Assembly (NCBI GenBank): GCA_018970175.1
Contig: JAGWWV010000005.1
Coordinates: 25,520-89,519, forward strand
DNA: 64,000 bases
DNA from: Acidobacteriota bacterium
GTDB lineage: Bacteria; Actinomycetota; Acidimicrobiia; Acidimicrobiales; Ilumatobacteraceae
Reading direction: 5' to 3'
Below are positions 33,690-41,439 of the stretch, piece after piece; position 1 is the stretch's first letter; every line of letters begins with the position of its first letter. Position numbers and translations under genes: made by a program. The notes below the pieces were generated by a model. That model was given only the letters and a program-made list of their open reading frames with translations. It did not search any database and had not been told where the DNA came from.

Positions 33690-34259
33690 TCAGCCGCGCA
33701 GTGCTTCGACGCCGAGAATTGTGGCGAACACGAAGAACGCAACCGACGCACCGATCTTGATCGCGCGTTCGGGCAGACGGGAACCAAGCGCGCGGCCCAC
33801 CACGATGGCAAGTGCGTCGGCGGCAACCATCCCGATCGTCGAGCCGAGCCAGGTCCCCACGACCCCCTCACGTGTGGCGAGAGTGACCGTGGCGAGCATC
33901 GTCTTGTCGCCCAGTTCGGCGAGGAAGAACACGGTCCCCACGGAAACAATGACGTTGCGCGTCGTGCGCTTGGCCCGTTCCTCGTCCTCGTCGCTCAGTT
34001 CGTCGCCGCGCAACGTCCAGAGTCCAAAAACGATGAAGGCAAGGGCGGCGATCGCGTTGATGGGTCGGGTCGGCAACGCCGCGCCGACGATTGCACCGAT
34101 CGCGACCGATGCAAGGTGCACGATCGCAGTTGCGATCGTGATTGCGATCAGCACCGGTGCCGGCTTGTAACGAGTCGCGAAGGCGAGGGCCATGAGTTGG
34201 CTCTTGTCGCCCAGTTCAGCGACGAAGATGACCCCGAAGCTGACGAGGAACGCGTTCAC
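33690..34259 (-). CDS. TMEM165/GDT1 (UPF0016) family cation transporter
   Basis: A 189-residue membrane protein with two homologous halves of three helices each. Each half carries the family signature, ELGDKSQ near residue 15 and ELGDKTM near residue 115. Bacterial members export Mn2+, and eukaryotic ones transport Ca2+ or Mn2+ into the Golgi. The GTG at 34259 overlaps the stop of the amidohydrolase by four bases. The gene ends directly against the end of the convergent regulator. Confidence 0.92.
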   Translation of the reverse strand: MNAFLVSFGVIFVAELGDKSQLMALAFATRYKPAPVLIAITIATAIVHLASVAIGAIVGAALPTRPINAIAALAFIVFGLWTLRGDELSDEDEERAKRTTRNVIVSVGTVFFLAELGDKTMLATVTLATREGVVGTWLGSTIGMVAADALAIVVGRALGSRLPERAIKIGASVAFFVFATILGVEALRG

Positions 34260-35629
34260 TCGGCGATTCTCTGGATGCGCTTGGCGACAACGGTGTGCAG
34301 CCGCAACATCTCGTCGACGCGTCGGCTCACCAGTTCCCCGTTGCGCACGACGGGCCGTCCGTGGACGATCGTGTCGCGCGCCGCGACCGGACCGCAGCGC
34401 AACCAGGCTTCGATGGGATCCGCAACGGCCCCCGCGAAGGAGGGTCCGGTCAACGACCACACGGCAATGTCGCCGACGGCGCCCACGCTCAACTCGCCGA
34501 TTTCGCCGAGGCGACCAAGGCAACCCGCGCCACCGATGGTCGCGCACTCGAGTGCCATACGCGCGGTTCCCGCGTCGGCACCGCTGCGCAACTTGGCGAG
34601 CAACATCGCCTGACGGGCCTCCAACCACAACGATGCGCTGTCGGCCGACGCCGAACCGTCGACACCCAGACCGACATGAACACCGGCGGCACGTAGATCG
34701 ACGACCGGTGCGATCCCCGACGCGAGAATGAGGTTGCTGCTCGGACAATGCGCCGCACTGATTCCTGCACGGCCGAGACGTTGCACCTCGTCGTGAGTCG
34801 GCATCACACAGTGCGCCACCCACGTGCGATCGGTGCACCAACCGGTGCGTTCCAGGTACTCGGTTGGCCTGCAGCCGAACGTCGCAACGGAGAAGTCGTC
34901 GTCTTCGCTGTTCTCGGCGAAGTGCGTGTGCAGTCGAACGTCGAGCGACTCGGCAAGTTCAGCGGAACGTCGCATGAGATCCTCGGTGACGCTGAAGGGT
35001 GAACACGGCGCAAACGCGACGCGCACCATCGCACCGTGGGAACGATCGTGATACTTCGCCACGGCTTCGGCGGACTGCGCGAGGATCGTGTCGTCGTCTT
35101 GGACCACGTGATCGGGCGGCAAGCCACCGTCCTTTTCCGACAGCGACATGGACCCGCGCGTCGGATGGAACCGCACGCCGATGTCGCGGGCGGCGGCGAT
35201 CTCGGCACCCAGCAAATCGCCGGCGCCACGCGGGTAGAGATAGAGGTGATCGGTCGAAGTTGTGCATCCCGACAGGGCAAGCTCGGCGAGGCCGACCCAG
35301 GCACTCACGTACACGGCTTCTTCGTCGATTGCCGCCCACAGCGGATAGAGCGTCTTCAGCCAACCGAACAATGCGGCGTTGGTCATGGGCGGGTAGGCCC
35401 GCGTGAGGTTCTGGTAGAGGTGGTGATGGGTGTTGACGAGACCCGGAGTCACAAGACAGTCGGTCGCATCAATGACGGTGTCCGCCTCGGGCGGTGTGTC
35501 GGTCGACGCGCCGACCGCAGACACCAAACCATCGGTGACGGCAATCCAACCGCCGGGGAGTTCGCGACGTTGCGCATCGACCGTGGCAACGAGACGCGCA
35601 TTGCGCACCAGAAGGTCGGCGCGCGGCAC
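34256..35629 (-). CDS. Amidohydrolase, probable 8-oxoguanine deaminase
   Basis: Metal-dependent hydrolase of the TrzN/AtzA-like group, 457 residues. It has the metal pair and following segment NTHHHLYQNLTRA near residue 66, a downstream THFAEN with a third metal His, VAHCVMP, and DGSASADSASLW with the metal Asp. The HHHLYQNLTR form matches enzymes characterised as 8-oxoguanine deaminases, which produce urate from 8-oxoguanine. A related chlorohydrolase or cytosine-deaminase-like role cannot be excluded. Confidence 0.85.
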   Translation of the reverse strand: MPRADLLVRNARLVATVDAQRRELPGGWIAVTDGLVSAVGASTDTPPEADTVIDATDCLVTPGLVNTHHHLYQNLTRAYPPMTNAALFGWLKTLYPLWAAIDEEAVYVSAWVGLAELALSGCTTSTDHLYLYPRGAGDLLGAEIAAARDIGVRFHPTRGSMSLSEKDGGLPPDHVVQDDDTILAQSAEAVAKYHDRSHGAMVRVAFAPCSPFSVTEDLMRRSAELAESLDVRLHTHFAENSEDDDFSVATFGCRPTEYLERTGWCTDRTWVAHCVMPTHDEVQRLGRAGISAAHCPSSNLILASGIAPVVDLRAAGVHVGLGVDGSASADSASLWLEARQAMLLAKLRSGADAGTARMALECATIGGAGCLGRLGEIGELSVGAVGDIAVWSLTGPSFAGAVADPIEAWLRCGPVAARDTIVHGRPVVRNGELVSRRVDEMLRLHTVVAKRIQRIAE

Positions 35630-35631
35630 GG

Positions 35632-35787
35632 TTACACGTTCAGGTCGAGCAGTTCGCTGTCGGCGTGACGCACCTCACCGTCCTTGTACAGGAGGTGTCC
35701 AAGCACGGCCGCGATTGCGGCCGTCGACAACCCGACAATGACGGGGAACGCGAGCAGTGCGATAACGAGAATGATTGCGCCCGGCAT
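35632..35787 (-). CDS. 51-residue small membrane protein
   Basis: No function recognised. One hydrophobic segment (about residues 3-31) is followed by an acidic, soluble tail ending in ELLDLNV. The ATG at 35787 lies seven bases after TACGGT (35800-35795), giving it a leaderless-type promoter of its own inside the end of ridA. The stop is two bases before the amidohydrolase start. Its composition and organised promoter suggest a real gene. Confidence 0.7.
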   Translation of the reverse strand: MPGAIILVIALLAFPVIVGLSTAAIAAVLGHLLYKDGEVRHADSELLDLNV

Positions 35788-35792
35788 GACCC

Positions 35793-36257
35793 TCACCGTA
35801 CAGGCTTGTAGGCCCAGGCTTCGATTTCGACCTGGCCGCCGAACGGAAGGGATGCGACGCCGATCGTGCTGCGCGCCGGTCGGCTCTTGCCGAATCCCGC
35901 GACGTAGGCCTCGTTGAAGGTGGGGAACGTGTCCATGTCGGTGAGGAAACACAACGTCTTCTTCACGTCGTTGATCGTGACTCCCGCCTCGGCGAGCCGG
36001 GCCTTCAGATTCACGACTGCCTGTGCGGTCTGTGCGGCAACGCCCTTGGCGAGCACGCCGTCCTTCAAACCCAGTTGGCCCGACACGATGACCCAATCAC
36101 CCGCGCGCACAACCGGCGTGTACGGACCAACCGGTGCGGCGGCCTTCGGTGCCTTCGTTTTCTTCGTGGCTTTCTTTGCGGACGTCTTCTTCACGGCTTT
36201 CTTTGCCGATGATTTCTTTGCCGTTGTTTTCTTGGTCACGGTCTTCTTCGCTGCCAT
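35793..36257 (-). CDS. RidA-family protein with a lysine-rich N-terminal tail
   Basis: The C-terminal 110 residues are a standard RidA/YjgF domain, which deaminates reactive enamines and imines. GPYTPVVRAGDWVIVSGQLG opens it, and the substrate-binding Arg is in RPARSTIGVASLPFGG. The first about 40 residues are almost only Lys, Ala, Thr and Ser (repeats such as KKTTAKKSS), like histone H1 or HupB tails, and are not part of the family. The start is fixed by TAAGGT six bases upstream, so the tail is probably translated. Confidence 0.9.
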   Translation of the reverse strand: MAAKKTVTKKTTAKKSSAKKAVKKTSAKKATKKTKAPKAAAPVGPYTPVVRAGDWVIVSGQLGLKDGVLAKGVAAQTAQAVVNLKARLAEAGVTINDVKKTLCFLTDMDTFPTFNEAYVAGFGKSRPARSTIGVASLPFGGQVEIEAWAYKPVR

Positions 36258-36279
36258 ACCGCAACCTTATAGTTCGGAC
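36258..36279. promoter_or_regulatory. Compact divergent promoter with overlapping -10 elements
   Basis: Only 22 bases separate two divergent ATGs. TATAGT on the plus strand (36268-36273) and TAAGGT on the minus strand (36269-36264) share two base pairs, and each lies six bases before its ATG. Two polymerases could not open both at once, so transcription of ridA and the lipoprotein is probably mutually exclusive. Confidence 0.55.
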
Positions 36280-37191
36280 ATGGAGAATGTCTCTCGCACG
36301 GCTGGCCTGTCGCGACGACGGTTTCTCGCACGTGGTCTCGGAGCCGGCGCGGCCACGTTCTTCGCCCCCCAGATCCTCGCCGCGTGCGGCGGCGGAAGCA
36401 GTGGTGGTGCGGCCGATCTGGCGGGAATCAACCTCGTCAAAAGATTTCCCGGCGACATCCTCGTGCCGGGTCGACTGAGGCTGCCGTTCTCACTCGCCGA
36501 CTCGAGTGGTGTTCTCACCGCCGACTCGACCACGGCGATTCCCGAGACACTCAGCTTCTTGATCACCGACATCGACGGCAACGGCATCGGCTACGACGAC
36601 CCATTCGTCGTGGAGTCCCACACCACCAATCTCCCCCAGCCGTACTGGCCCCTCGAACTCACAGTCGACGCGCCCGGCATCTACGTTGTGAATCTTGTCG
36701 GTAGCGACCAACCCGGGGCCTCGATCCAAGTGGTCGACCGCGAGGAAGTCACGGTTCCCCTCGTCGGCGACCCGCTTCCGCCGGTCGACACACCGACGAC
36801 GGCCGATGCGCGCGACGTCGACCCGATCTGCACGCGCGAACCGGCGTGCCCTCTGCACGATGTGTCGCTTCGCGACGCGTTGACGATGGGCAAACCGGTC
36901 GCCTACCTCCTCGGCACCCCCGCGTACTGCCAAACGGGCACCTGTTCACCGGCCCTCGATGCGATTCTCCAAGTGCGGGAAAAAGTGAGGGACGCAGTGA
37001 CGTTCATCCACGCCGAGATCTACACCGACCGAACCGCAGCGACTCCGGCGACCGCGGTGACGTCGTACAACATGACGTACGAGCCGGCACTCTTCATCAC
37101 GGACACAACGGGAAAACTCACGGATCGACTCGACGCAATTTTCGATGCCGACGAAGTGCGGGCCGCGTTCACCCGCAACGGAATTAGCTGA
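36280..37191 (+). CDS. Tat-exported lipoprotein of unknown function, thioredoxin-like C-terminus
   Basis: The N-terminus has a twin-arginine motif (SRRRFLARGLGAG) and a lipobox (LAAC, Cys about residue 36) followed by Gly/Ser, so it should be a lipoprotein exported folded. An Ig-like middle part is followed by a C-terminal region with YCQTGTCSP, a Cys pair spaced C-x4-C, and a thioredoxin-like alternation of strands and helices. Redox function is plausible but the spacing is not CxxC. It is 303 residues and its last eight bases overlap the convergent Fe-S carrier gene. Confidence 0.82.
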   Translation: MENVSRTAGLSRRRFLARGLGAGAATFFAPQILAACGGGSSGGAADLAGINLVKRFPGDILVPGRLRLPFSLADSSGVLTADSTTAIPETLSFLITDIDGNGIGYDDPFVVESHTTNLPQPYWPLELTVDAPGIYVVNLVGSDQPGASIQVVDREEVTVPLVGDPLPPVDTPTTADARDVDPICTREPACPLHDVSLRDALTMGKPVAYLLGTPAYCQTGTCSPALDAILQVREKVRDAVTFIHAEIYTDRTAATPATAVTSYNMTYEPALFITDTTGKLTDRLDAIFDADEVRAAFTRNGIS

Positions 37192-37504
37192 AGCTGTTGC
37201 CGCAACCGCAGGTGCGTGTTGCGTTCGGGTTGTTGATCGCAAACCCGGCTTCTTGCAGACCGTCCTTGTAGTCGAGGCTCGCTCCTTCGAGGAGCTGTGC
37301 CGACGCGGGGTCGACGATCACCTTGACGTCGCCGAACGTCGCCAGCGTGTCGTCGGAGGCAACGTCGCCGTCGAAGTACATCTCGTAGGAGAAGCCCGAG
37401 CATCCGCCCGGACGAACCGCCACGCGGAGGGCGAGGTCGTTTGCGCCCTCGGCCTCGAGCAGTTGCTTGACCTTCGTTGCTGCTGCATCGGTGAGAGTGA
37501 TCAT
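37184..37504 (-). CDS. A-type iron-sulfur carrier protein (ErpA/IscA family)
   Basis: Carries Fe-S clusters to apo-proteins. The 106-residue protein has the three family cysteines, one in PGGCSGFSYEMYF near residue 40 and two in TCGCGNSF at the C-terminus. The ATG at 37504 lies seven bases after TATCAT (37517-37512). It is divergent from mrp, another Fe-S assembly factor, with 29 bases between the two starts, so the pair is probably co-regulated. Confidence 0.94.
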   Translation of the reverse strand: MITLTDAAATKVKQLLEAEGANDLALRVAVRPGGCSGFSYEMYFDGDVASDDTLATFGDVKVIVDPASAQLLEGASLDYKDGLQEAGFAINNPNATRTCGCGNSFS

Positions 37505-37533
37505 GCGAAAAATGATACCGATACATTTGGGGC
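37505..37533. promoter_or_regulatory. Divergent promoter of the two Fe-S assembly genes
   Basis: TATCAT on the minus strand (37517-37512) precedes the A-type carrier ATG by seven bases. TACATT on the plus strand (37522-37527) precedes the mrp ATG by six. Neither gene has a visible ribosome-binding site, so both are probably leaderless. Confidence 0.5.
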
Positions 37534-38754
37534 ATGGAAAGCGCACCTAACAAAAACCCCTCCGACGGGGCTCCGTCAGGCACGCTGCCAACGGCCGATG
37601 CGCTGCGCAACCTCCTCCGGGCCGTCATCGACCCCGAACTCGGCGACAACGTCGTCGATCTGGGCATGGTGGGCGACGTTGGCGTCGGTGCCGACGGGGT
37701 CGTCACGATCGGCTTCAAACTCACCATCAAGGGGTGCCCGCTGCGTGCCCAGTTGAAAAAAGATATCGAGTCGCGACTCCAGGTCCATCCCGCAGTGACG
37801 AAGGTCGTCATCGATTGGGGCGAGATGACCGCCGACGAGCGCAGCGCCGTCATGACCCGTGCGCGGTGGAACGCCCGCGAGAACGCCACTGAAACCGCCG
37901 TCCCGCTCGGTGCACGGGTTCTCGCGATCGCGAGCGGCAAGGGTGGCGTCGGGAAGAGTTCCGTCACGGTGAACCTCGCCGCCGCACTCGCGATGCGCGG
38001 TGCAACCGTCGGCGTTCTCGACGCTGACATCTGGGGCTTTTCGATTCCCCGCATGCTCGGCATGCCCGACCGCCTGCAGGCCGAACGTGTCGATGGACGC
38101 GACAAGCCGATGATCCTGCCGAACGAACGTCGCGTCGGCCGAGGTCTCCTCAAGGTGGTGTCGACGGGCATGCTCGTCGACGACGAGAGCACGGCACTCA
38201 TGTGGCGAGGCCTCATGCTCACCAAGGCGGTCGAACAGTTCCTGAACGACGTCCACTGGGGCGAGCTCGACTATCTCCTCATCGACATGCCTCCCGGCAC
38301 CGGCGACGTTCAGATGGGTCTCGCCCGCATGCTCCCGCGCACCGACTTGGTCATCGTCACCACGCCGGCAATCTCGGCCCAGAAAGTCGCAATCCGCGCC
38401 GCCGACATGGCCCGTCGCAGCTTTCTTCGCGTTGCGGGTGTCATCGAGAACATGAGCACCTTCCGCTGTGACCATGGCGAGTCGTACCCGCTGTTCGGCG
38501 TTGGTGGAGGGCAAGCTCTGGCCGACGAGATCGGTGTCGAGCTGCTCGGCCAGGTGCCAATCGAACCAACGGTCGCCGCAGGCGGTGATGCGGGCGAGCC
38601 GGTTGCCCTCCACGGAACGGGCGAGGCATCCCGCATCTTCAACGAGATCGCCGCCCGTCTAGCAGAACAAACCGTCACTCTCGAGGCCATGTCAGGGTGC
38701 AGCGCCCGCGACGAAACCGATGGTGTTGCGGTGTCGATTCGACCGCGCAGTTGA
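37534..38754 (+). CDS. mrp: Mrp/ApbC-family iron-sulfur cluster carrier ATPase
   Basis: A 406-residue protein with an N-terminal MIP18-like domain (about residues 20-105) and a ParA/MinD-type ATPase domain. The deviant Walker A ASGKGGVGKSSVTVNLA lies near 133, DADIWGFSIPRMLG follows, and LIDMPPGTGD is the Walker B-like region. The usual C-terminal CxxC is replaced by CDHG in FRCDHGESYPLFG, as in some actinobacterial Mrp proteins. It is divergent from an A-type Fe-S carrier, which supports an Fe-S assembly role. Confidence 0.92.
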   Translation: MESAPNKNPSDGAPSGTLPTADALRNLLRAVIDPELGDNVVDLGMVGDVGVGADGVVTIGFKLTIKGCPLRAQLKKDIESRLQVHPAVTKVVIDWGEMTADERSAVMTRARWNARENATETAVPLGARVLAIASGKGGVGKSSVTVNLAAALAMRGATVGVLDADIWGFSIPRMLGMPDRLQAERVDGRDKPMILPNERRVGRGLLKVVSTGMLVDDESTALMWRGLMLTKAVEQFLNDVHWGELDYLLIDMPPGTGDVQMGLARMLPRTDLVIVTTPAISAQKVAIRAADMARRSFLRVAGVIENMSTFRCDHGESYPLFGVGGGQALADEIGVELLGQVPIEPTVAAGGDAGEPVALHGTGEASRIFNEIAARLAEQTVTLEAMSGCSARDETDGVAVSIRPRS

Positions 38755-38767
38755 ACGACGCGCCGAT

Positions 38768-39616
38768 TCAGTCGGGTAGTTCGTCGTAGCCCGGCTCGTC
38801 GGGCATCACGACCGCGGTCACCTTGCCCTCGTCGTTCACGCGCAGTCGCGGAATGATCGCAGGAGGAATGCCGACCTTCATCGCCGCGGCAAGGGCCTCG
38901 TCGGCGGTGTTGTGCGGAACCAGGAATTCCAGGTTGCGAATCGTCGGGGGAATCATTGCCAGTTCGCCCCGCTTGAATCGCTCGAGAGCCTCGGTCGGCG
39001 ACGCCCAGAGACTTTCGATGGTCTCACCGTCGTCGTGCAACGGATCCTGCGCCTGCGGTGCGCGCGCGAGGAAGAACCGGGTGTCGAAGCGACGCACCTC
39101 TCCCTTCGGAGTGATCCAGTGGCTCACGTAGCGGATGGCGTCGGTCGCGAGACGCAGTGACTCACGGTCGCACAGTTCGTGGAGACCGAGACTGCCATCG
39201 TGGATGTGGTGGCGGTAGTCGGCAAACCGCTCGGCAACGCCGGGGTCGTCGAAGCGCACGGGTTCTCCGGTTGCGGCGTGGCGAGCCAGAAGAACCCCGG
39301 CCTCTTCGAAACACTCCCTGATGGCAGCGACCCAGTAGGCAAGCCCGCCCGCGGGCAGTTGCAACAGTCGACTCGCCTCGGCATCGGTGAGGCCGTCGCA
39401 GAGGTGTTCGATGTGGTCACCGCCGTCGACGTCGTCGACCTTGCCTCCGGGAAACACGTACATGCCCCCCGCAAACACCGCTTTCAGCGTGCGACGCAGC
39501 ATGAACACTTCGATGTCGTGGGTGGTGTCATCGTCGCGGACGAGCATCACGGTCGCCGCCGGCTTCACCGGTACGTCGTCGTGGATGTCTCGGTCGTTCG
39601 AGGCGCGGTGCTTCAC
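38768..39616 (-). CDS. Nudix hydrolase (NUDT19-like)
   Basis: A 282-residue protein with a Nudix box split by an insertion: VFPGGKVDD near residue 55 and, after about 45 residues, RECFEEAGVLLA. This arrangement is typical of NUDT7/NUDT19-like CoA diphosphatases and other long Nudix proteins. The substrate is uncertain. The GTG at 39616 overlaps the fxsA stop by four bases, so the two are translationally coupled. It ends 13 bases after the convergent mrp stop. Confidence 0.88.
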   Translation of the reverse strand: MKHRASNDRDIHDDVPVKPAATVMLVRDDDTTHDIEVFMLRRTLKAVFAGGMYVFPGGKVDDVDGGDHIEHLCDGLTDAEASRLLQLPAGGLAYWVAAIRECFEEAGVLLARHAATGEPVRFDDPGVAERFADYRHHIHDGSLGLHELCDRESLRLATDAIRYVSHWITPKGEVRRFDTRFFLARAPQAQDPLHDDGETIESLWASPTEALERFKRGELAMIPPTIRNLEFLVPHNTADEALAAAMKVGIPPAIIPRLRVNDEGKVTAVVMPDEPGYDELPD

Positions 39617-40083
39617 GGTTCGATTTCCTTTGGTGGCTCACCCACACGGCTGTTGTCGTAGGTGCCGCGCACGTCGTACACACGACCGTCGTTCACGATT
39701 CGGCCGCTGTAGGTCGCGGTCACTTTCAACTTTCGACCATTACGCCGCTTCAACCCACTGCGCAACAACAGTCGGAAGGGGGGCAGCAAGAGCAGAAGCC
39801 CGACGACGTCGGTGACGAAACCCGGTACGACGAGCAAGAGGCCCGCCAGCAGAAGGCACACCCCGTCGAGAATCTCGTTCGACGGCATGTTGCCAGCCAT
39901 CACCTGTTCTTGCATGCGCTTCAACACGCGCAGGCCCTCGCGCTTGACAAGAACTGCACCCAGGGCCGATACCAGGAGCAGGAGTGCGATGGTGGGGAAG
40001 ACACCGAGCCACCCTCCCACCTTGATGAGCGCGTAGATCTCGGCCAGCGGGAGCGCCACGAAGATGAGGAAGAAAACAACCAC
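39613..40083 (-). CDS. fxsA: FxsA family membrane protein
   Basis: Cytoplasmic membrane protein with three to four hydrophobic segments in the first 115 residues (FLIFVALPLAEIYALIKVGGW, the GLLLVVPGFVTDVVGLLLLLPP region) and a basic, soluble C-terminus. FxsA was named for suppressing F-plasmid exclusion of phage T7, and its cellular role is not known. The GTG at 40083 lies eight bases after TAGCCT (40097-40092). At 156 residues it matches the family. It is divergent from selA. Confidence 0.9.
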   Translation of the reverse strand: MVVFFLIFVALPLAEIYALIKVGGWLGVFPTIALLLLVSALGAVLVKREGLRVLKRMQEQVMAGNMPSNEILDGVCLLLAGLLLVVPGFVTDVVGLLLLLPPFRLLLRSGLKRRNGRKLKVTATYSGRIVNDGRVYDVRGTYDNSRVGEPPKEIEP

Positions 40084-40131
40084 TGCATCGCAGGCTAGCC
40101 ACCGTTCGCGATGCCCATTAGGTTGGCGCGC

Positions 40132-41439
40132 GTGAGCGAGCGTCCGCCGTCCGTCGACACCCTGGCCCGCGTCGTCGCAGCCGATTCGACACTGCCGTTC
40201 GCTCTCGTCGTGCGCTGTGCACGTCTCGCCGTGGCGGGTTCGGGGAACTACGAAGCCGAGGCGCGAGACCTTGCCCGTGGTCTCGAGCGGTCCCTCATCC
40301 AACCGGTCGTCAATGCCACCGGCGTTCTTCTCCACACCAATCTCGGGCGTGCACCGATCGGAGCCGGGTTCTTCGGTTTCGAGGGAGCAGTACGGGCGAC
40401 TTCCCTCGAATTCGACCTCTCGGCGGGCTCGCGTGGATCACGACAAACCGCCGTCGCGACATTGCTCGCAGAACTCACGGGTGCCGAAGATGCGATCGTC
40501 GTGAACAACAACGCCGCTGCCGTTCTGTTGGTGCTCGCCGCACTCGCGGCTGGACGTGACGTCGCGGTGTCACGCGGAGAAAGCGTCGAGATCGGCGGCG
40601 GCTTTCGCATTCCCGAAGTCCTCGAACAATCGGGGGCGCGTCTCGTCGACGTGGGAACCACGAACAAAACACGCGCATCCGACTACGAAAAGGCGATCGC
40701 GAAGCGGGGCAACGACGTTGCGCTCATCCTTCGGGTGCATCCGTCGAACTTCCACATCGAGGGCTTCACCCAACAACCCGGTCTCGCCGAAGTCGCGAAT
40801 CTCGGTGTTCCCGTCGTTTCCGACATCGGATCGGGACTCCTCGATGCGCGGTGCCCGTGGATCGACGGGCCACCACCACAGTGGCTGCACGGCGAGCCAG
40901 CGACCCGGCAGGTGATCGCCGACGGGGCGTCGATCGTCACGTTCAGCGGCGACAAGTTGATGGGTGGACCCCAGTGCGGGATCATCGCCGGACGCGCCGA
41001 CCTCGTTGCCGCCTGCCGCGCACACCCCTTGATGCGCGCGTTGCGTCCCGGCGGTCAGACACTCATCGCACTGCAACGAATTCTTCTCTCCTTTGCTGCG
41101 AAGACTGCGTGCACCGAAATCCCCTTCTGGGCGATGGCGACGTCGTCGCTCGACTCGCTGCGCGTCCGCGCCGAGAAAGTCCTCGGCACCGTCGCGACGT
41201 CACTCGGTGCGCGCATCGTCGACACCGTCGCACTACCCGGTGCGGGCAGCACGCCCGGAGCCGCAATTCCCTCGGTTGCCATTGCAGTCGACGGTGACCA
41301 CACCGCACGACTGCGCAACCTCGCGGTACCGGTCATCGCACGACGCGACGGCAGCATGACACTGCTCGACCTGCGTTCGGTCGCCACCGACGACGACTCC
41401 ATCATTGTCGACTCCCTGAACTCACTCGCCACGGCATGA
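40132..41439 (+). CDS. selA: L-seryl-tRNA(Sec) selenium transferase
   Basis: PLP enzyme that converts seryl-tRNA(Sec) to selenocysteyl-tRNA(Sec) using selenophosphate. It has NATGVLLHTNLGRAP near residue 62 and the PLP lysine in FSGDKLMGGPQCGIIAG. The GTG at 40132 was chosen because TAGGTT ends seven bases before it, giving 435 residues. An in-frame ATG at 40111 would add seven. The stop overlaps selB by four bases. The substrate tRNA gene selC and the selenophosphate synthase gene selD are not in the window. Confidence 0.95.
   Translation: MSERPPSVDTLARVVAADSTLPFALVVRCARLAVAGSGNYEAEARDLARGLERSLIQPVVNATGVLLHTNLGRAPIGAGFFGFEGAVRATSLEFDLSAGSRGSRQTAVATLLAELTGAEDAIVVNNNAAAVLLVLAALAAGRDVAVSRGESVEIGGGFRIPEVLEQSGARLVDVGTTNKTRASDYEKAIAKRGNDVALILRVHPSNFHIEGFTQQPGLAEVANLGVPVVSDIGSGLLDARCPWIDGPPPQWLHGEPATRQVIADGASIVTFSGDKLMGGPQCGIIAGRADLVAACRAHPLMRALRPGGQTLIALQRILLSFAAKTACTEIPFWAMATSSLDSLRVRAEKVLGTVATSLGARIVDTVALPGAGSTPGAAIPSVAIAVDGDHTARLRNLAVPVIARRDGSMTLLDLRSVATDDDSIIVDSLNSLATA

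Noticed and set aside
36134..36478. A plus-strand serine-rich open frame opposite the RidA tail
   Set aside because: It is the complement of lysine-rich codons and has no domain or start signal.
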